DNA from: Apostichopus japonicus
Taxonomy: Eukaryota > Echinodermata > Holothuroidea > Aspidochirotida > Stichopodidae
Length of the DNA stretch: 64,000 nt
NCBI RefSeq assembly: GCF_037975245.1
Contig: NC_092581.1
Coordinates: 9,679,303 to 9,743,302 of the forward strand
Direction of reading: 5' to 3'
In this document: positions 50,501 through 56,500 of the stretch, piece by piece
Layout of the letters: every line of letters starts with the position of its first letter
Numbering within the stretch: the stretch's first letter is position 1
The notes under the pieces: generated by a model
The model's input: the letters and a program-made list of their open reading frames with translations, nothing else
The model's database searches: none
Told to the model about the DNA's origin: nothing
Translations under genes and position numbers: made by a program

Positions 50501-53500
50501 AGATAAGACCTGGGTTATGGCCACTTATTAGATCAGACCTGGGTTATACCCACTTATTAGATCAGACTTGGGTTATACCCACTTATTAGATCAGAGCTGG
50601 GTTATACCCACTTATTAGATCGTGCCTTTTAAGAAGGTTTGTTGATGAGCATAAAACTGTTTGAAAATATGGAAGATACTTCTTTGCAGTGGAAATATTG
50701 CTGTGCAGTAAATGTACACAGTAGGATAGCTGATAGCAATGGTTACTCTACCTTATTTTTCTTTATCTATGTGTTTATTGATGGATAGATTGTCTCTTGA
50801 TTGATTGAGTGTCCTTGATGGGGGGGGGGTCGGTGGAAGAGGATGTACATTTTGCTTAGTGGTGGAAGAAGAGCGTCCTTCAAAGTGACTTAATTCTATC
50901 AGTGCGACAGCCAGTTAGATGAATAAATATCATTAATTAAGCTAAATTTAATATCCTGATGGAAATTGAAACCTTCTGTTTCTTTTATTTTTCATTTCAT
51001 CTCCATTTGATTAGCTTCACCGTGTGATGATCTGGCTCCAGGAGATGATTTGGTGGTGAGAGACCCCAGTGGGCCAGGCCCCTTTGCAAACGGAACAACA
51101 GTTGTTTACTCATGTCCTAAAGGATATGACTTTAACGGAGACATGACTGCAGTGTGTCAGTTTGGAAACTGGTCTTTGGACACCGAACCATATTGTACAG
51201 GTAAAAGATTGATTGCACATTCTAAAAAAACATGCCTTTGCCTAAGGGTTATTATTTTGTGGCCATGTTTCATTTTTCATCATATATTTTGACAGAAAAC
51301 CCATAACATCAACTCTAAGGTAGTGTTATCATGTTAACTGTCACAAGGTAATGTGAGAAGATTTAGAAAACCTGACCAGAAAGTTTTCAGTATCAGTTTC
51401 TTGAACACTTGAATTGAAAACATCTTCACAGTGGAATAAGACAATTTCAATTATAGGGATTTCACATCTGCATGGGCAGAGCTATGACTTATGGGTGTAT
51501 GGTGTAATGTGTTCACAATGTCAGTTGGATATTTTTTTTTTTAATTCATAAAAATAATTAAAAATATATATTAATTGTTTGTAGTTTGATTCATTGTAGT
51601 GTGTTTTCCATCGTGGTGTGAATACAACGTACTCTGCATCCTTCTCTCAGTTATTGTTTTAAATGTTTTCATTTTCTTTCCTCGTTTACACTTTCTAGTT
51701 TACGCTTGCTTGTTTACACTTGCTCGTTTACACTTTCGGAATGTTAGATTCACATCCTTTTTTAATCAGCTGGTGGCTGTTGTTTCGGCGTTAGCGTTTT
51801 TCTTGTCTTGGTTATGCAGAGATGCCAACCAGTACGATTTTAGTGTATTTAGTACTATAAAAACAAGTGAAATACGATAATATTTTTTTTTTTTTTTAAA
51901 GGAAGCAGACTCGCATAGAAACTTGTCCAAGTAAGCCCCCGAACCCCAACAAACACGTTGAACAATGAGCCTACATGGGCGGGAAATATGCGGAATTGGC
52001 AGCGTTACAATTTTCTCATTAAATGTTAATGAAAAAGCAAAAAAATTTTACTGTACTTGCACATTCTAACCAGTAAAACATTTTTCTGACATTTTACTGG
52101 CCCAGGGCCAACAGGACAGTGGTATTGTCGAGTTTTTGTGAAAATCTGATTTTTCTCTCCAAAATCTGATTTTTTAGGATATTCGGTCTGTTTTTTGTGT
52201 CAAGAGGTTGGCATCTCTGGTTATGCCTTCTTGATTCATATGAACACACTCCAAATACTACATTAACTGCCTCGTTTTATCATTTTATCTCCTGTGAAAT
52301 TCACATTCTTGTTGACACTTTCTTGTTTCCGCTCTCGTCGACAGCCTCACCGTGTGTCAATCCAGATCCTGCCGATGTGTTGGTCATTGTACAACCTGAT
52401 CGGTCAGAGTATGGAAATGGTAGCACAGTGATGTATTCCTGTCCCAATGGCTACGATCTGATTGGAGACAACAGCACGGTATGTCTCTACGGAATCTGGA
52501 CCCAAACCACTGAACCAACTTGCGAAGGTATTCCATTTGAGCTATTCCCATTTCATACATTTATATGAATTATACATCCATAAAATTAAATTGTTAGTAT
52601 AAATCCTTTCAGGTTTCCATTCATCCATGACGTACTTCCACAAGACGGATGAAAAAAGGGGAAAAGCAAACACTGTTACAATGTGAACATAATTCCCAAC
52701 GAGTGAAAAGCAATGCAAACCGTGAAAAAATTTCTTTGAATGTGTCACGATGTGACGAGGCATACAGTCCTTTCAGATGTAGTGTTTAATATAAATTCTT
52801 CATAATTTATTAAAGTTAATAAAAGTAGCTATCAAAATTCTAGAAACAAATGTTTTGAGGATATTTTCAGACATTATGCATAGAAATGTTGCAAAAATGC
52901 CCCGAGTACAAGCACCAAACTGTGAGTATGTGGACACAGAGGTTAACATGCTGAAGTAGGAGTACAATTACGAGGCTCTAAGTTAGTACAAGCACTTTAT
53001 CTTGTACTAGAGTCTGTACAAGGTTTCCAAAATTCCACAAGTACAAGCACCAAACTGTGAGTATATATGTGAACACAGATGTAACCATGCTGAAGTAGGA
53101 GTACAATTACAGGGCTCTAACTTAGTACAAGCACTTTATATTGTACTAGAGTCTGTACAAGGTTTCCAAAATTCCCGAGTAGTAGCACCAAACTGTGAGT
53201 ATATATGTGAACACAGATGTAACCAAGCTGAAGTAGGAGTACAATTACAAGGCTCTAAGTTTGTACAAGCACTTTATCTTGTACTAGAGTCTGTACAAGG
53301 TTTCCAAAATTCCACAAGTACAAGCACCAAACTGTGAGTATATATGTGAACACAGATGTAACCATGCTGAAGTAGGAGTACAATTACAGGGCTCTAACTT
53401 AGTACAAGCACTTTATATTGTACTAGAGTCTGTACAAGGTTTCCAAAATTCCCCGAGTAGCAGCACCAACCTGTGAGTATATATGTGAACACAGAGGTAA

Positions 53501-56500
53501 CCAAGCTGAAGTAGGAGTACAATTACAGGGCTCTAACTTAGTACAAGCACTTTATCTTGTACTTGCATCTGTTCATGGTTTCCAAAATGCCATGAGTACC
53601 AAACCATGAGTATGTGTGAACCTGAGTACAGCCAAATGTGCCAAACAAGTCCAATGAGTACAACAGCATACAGGCTCACTTCTAGTCTGAACAGTTTACT
53701 ATTGTAGGCTATGAATCAAACTATACATATTAGAAGTAATAAAATATTCACAGTTCAGTGAGTTACATTAACCCTGCATTTTCATGTTCTTTATTTCCTT
53801 CTTGCCATCATTCCGTAGCCTCGCCATGCTACAACCCAAATCCAGCCGATGAGTTAGTCATGGTTGATCCAGATCAAGTAAGCTACGAAAATGGAACCAC
53901 GGTCGATTACGTTTGCCCCAGCGGCTACGATCTGTTTGGGGACTCATCAGCTCTCTGTCGCTATGGGAACTGGACGTCTAATGAGGACCCGACTTGTATA
54001 GGTATGAATCCCCCACCCATCCACTCCCTGCTTGCACCCCAACCCCCTCCACCCCCTTCAAGACAAAAAAATTAGAACAGCTAATACATCTGCTGCCAAT
54101 AAAATAATATTTCATTGCTGTATTTGCATGGACTCTTTACACCTTCTCTGAGTACTGTATCGTTTGGCTATGATTGTAAATGCATGAACTGATATGTATC
54201 ATATAACCATTATATGCGCAGTATCCTGTGGCGATGATGTTCAGTACATCAGCTGACATGTAAATGTTACAAGTATGAACCTGTATCATTTGGCTATGTT
54301 TGTTAATGTATGAACTGATACGTATCATGTGACCATTGTATGTACTTTATCCTGTGGCAATGATATTCAGTGCTAAAAATAACATACAGACAGATCCTCC
54401 AAAGTTTGCTGCCCATTAAATTTCAAAATTTTGACAAAAGTTAGAAATTTGTTCAAGACCAGTTTTTAATTTGCTCCAGAGATGCCCAAAACTTTAGGGT
54501 TCTCGGAAGCTGATTTTGCTTTCGGCACGGTGGCAAAATTTCAGTATGTCACAGTAATGTGCTTAGGAATATTTGAGTGCAGGGCAGATTGTGCGGTAGT
54601 GTGGTCCACACCCTGGAAGAGGGATCTCATGGTTGGGGTACCTCCTCCCCACTGGACAAATTTTGCACAAGAAGTTTGCTTAGGTGGTGCTATTTTTCCT
54701 ATTCTGTGCCATGTATTCTCCCAGATTTTGGTTATGGTAAAATTCATTAAATTATCACAAAAAAAAAGTGCCAGGCAGAAATGTTTCAAATGCTGTTTGT
54801 GCTGGGCGGCATTCAGAACTGCTGGGCGCAGCCGCTCGGTGCCGCCCAGTGTGAGCACATCCCTGATGTCATGTACCCTGGCAGTACACCATTCCTTTTC
54901 GCTTATAATTTTCAGAGTCACCATGTGATAATCCCAACCCAAGTGATGAAAATGTCTCGCTGGATCCTGACTTAACGTCCTACGACCACAGTTCATCTGT
55001 GAACTTTTCTTGTCCGGTGGGATACAATCTAACGGTAACTGCCTCGGCCACATGCATACTCGGTGCCTGGGATCCACCTGAGGAACCAATCTGTGAACGT
55101 ACGTTATCCATACTTGTAAACAAAATACTACCCCTATTATAATGGAAACTTCTAAGCAAATATTTATACCTCATTCTCACCATGTCCCCCCTCCCCCCCC
55201 CCCTAAAAAAAAGAAATTATCCATTACTGTTTGAAAACTATTTCTCTTTAATTTTGTATAGATATTGTTTAACAGTCCGTCCAGTTTGATTGATGACCCT
55301 GTGAAATATTAACTGTGACTTGCGTCGATTGAAATTTTTGGGGGGATTTTTTTGGTAACATTGTCTATTTCTTTGTGAGAGTTTGCATACATTATCAATG
55401 CTCAGGGAGAAATATACAATTATGAATATGATAATAGTAAGGTAAACCTGGAATATTCATGTTGGAAGATGATGGTTGTAAGGTATAGCTTGATTATTCA
55501 TGGTTGAATATTCATGTTTGGATGCTTATTTACATAATCATGCATATTCCATTTCTGATCGCAATCCGATTATCCATTAGTTTGGGTATGTTTGGCAGCC
55601 ACTTGGGACAATTTCCGAATGCTATTACCACTCTATCCTGTCCTCCCATATCATGCTTCCAAGCAATATTACTGAGAGTACAAACAGTTCCTAACCTTCA
55701 TCTGATGATAGTCATTCTGCTCATACTGATAATACAATTGCTTTGAAGCAGGACATCAAAATACAGTATTGAAACAATCTTCCCAATTAGGTGAGGTTTT
55801 GATGTGATTTTTATATACTATTATCCAAATACAGAAATACAATTGCCCTTTTGCTACCCTCAATAGTTTATAACAAAGTTTAACCCTCAACTGAGGAATT
55901 AGTTAGTTGTATTTTATAATATGGCTTTTAATCATATTTTGCTGTCTCTCTCCCCGTTGTGTTTTTATTTTTTGCTTTTGTCTTTTTTTCATTTTGGTCT
56001 TTTTGCTCCTTTTTCAGCTTTGCCATGTGACCCAATAACTCCAGCTGCCCCTGATGTTACCATCGCACCTGTGCTCTCATCATACCCAAGTGGAACTGAT
56101 CTCCTTTATTTCTGTCCGAGTCCATCCGTTGTCAAGGGGATCGTAGCATCGGAATGTTATCTAGGAGAGTGGGACACCACAGACACTCCTACATGCGTCA
56201 GTGAGTACATCTGATCTAACCCATTGACCGCTCGGATATGAAAATCGTGATCATAATTAATTCATTAAATGTTATAACTCAACAACTGTGTAATGCTCGA
56301 CTTGTCATTGGTTTGAGATCGTTTTATCTGCATATACAGTATCCATTCCTAAGAGCTCTCTAGTGGCGTATTGTCGGGATGATATATTCTAAAAATGATA
56401 TAAAACAGTTTACTTGTAAAAGTTATCGGTCCAATTTCTTCCCACTTCATAGAATTTTACCACTTTAAAATATTCTACTTAATATGCATCTTCTTGCCAT

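Noticed and set aside
54541-55089. 182-codon minus-strand frame
   Set aside because: It overlaps the well-supported plus-strand CCP exon at 54916-55098, has no recognisable domain, and its length is plausible by chance in this more GC-rich patch.
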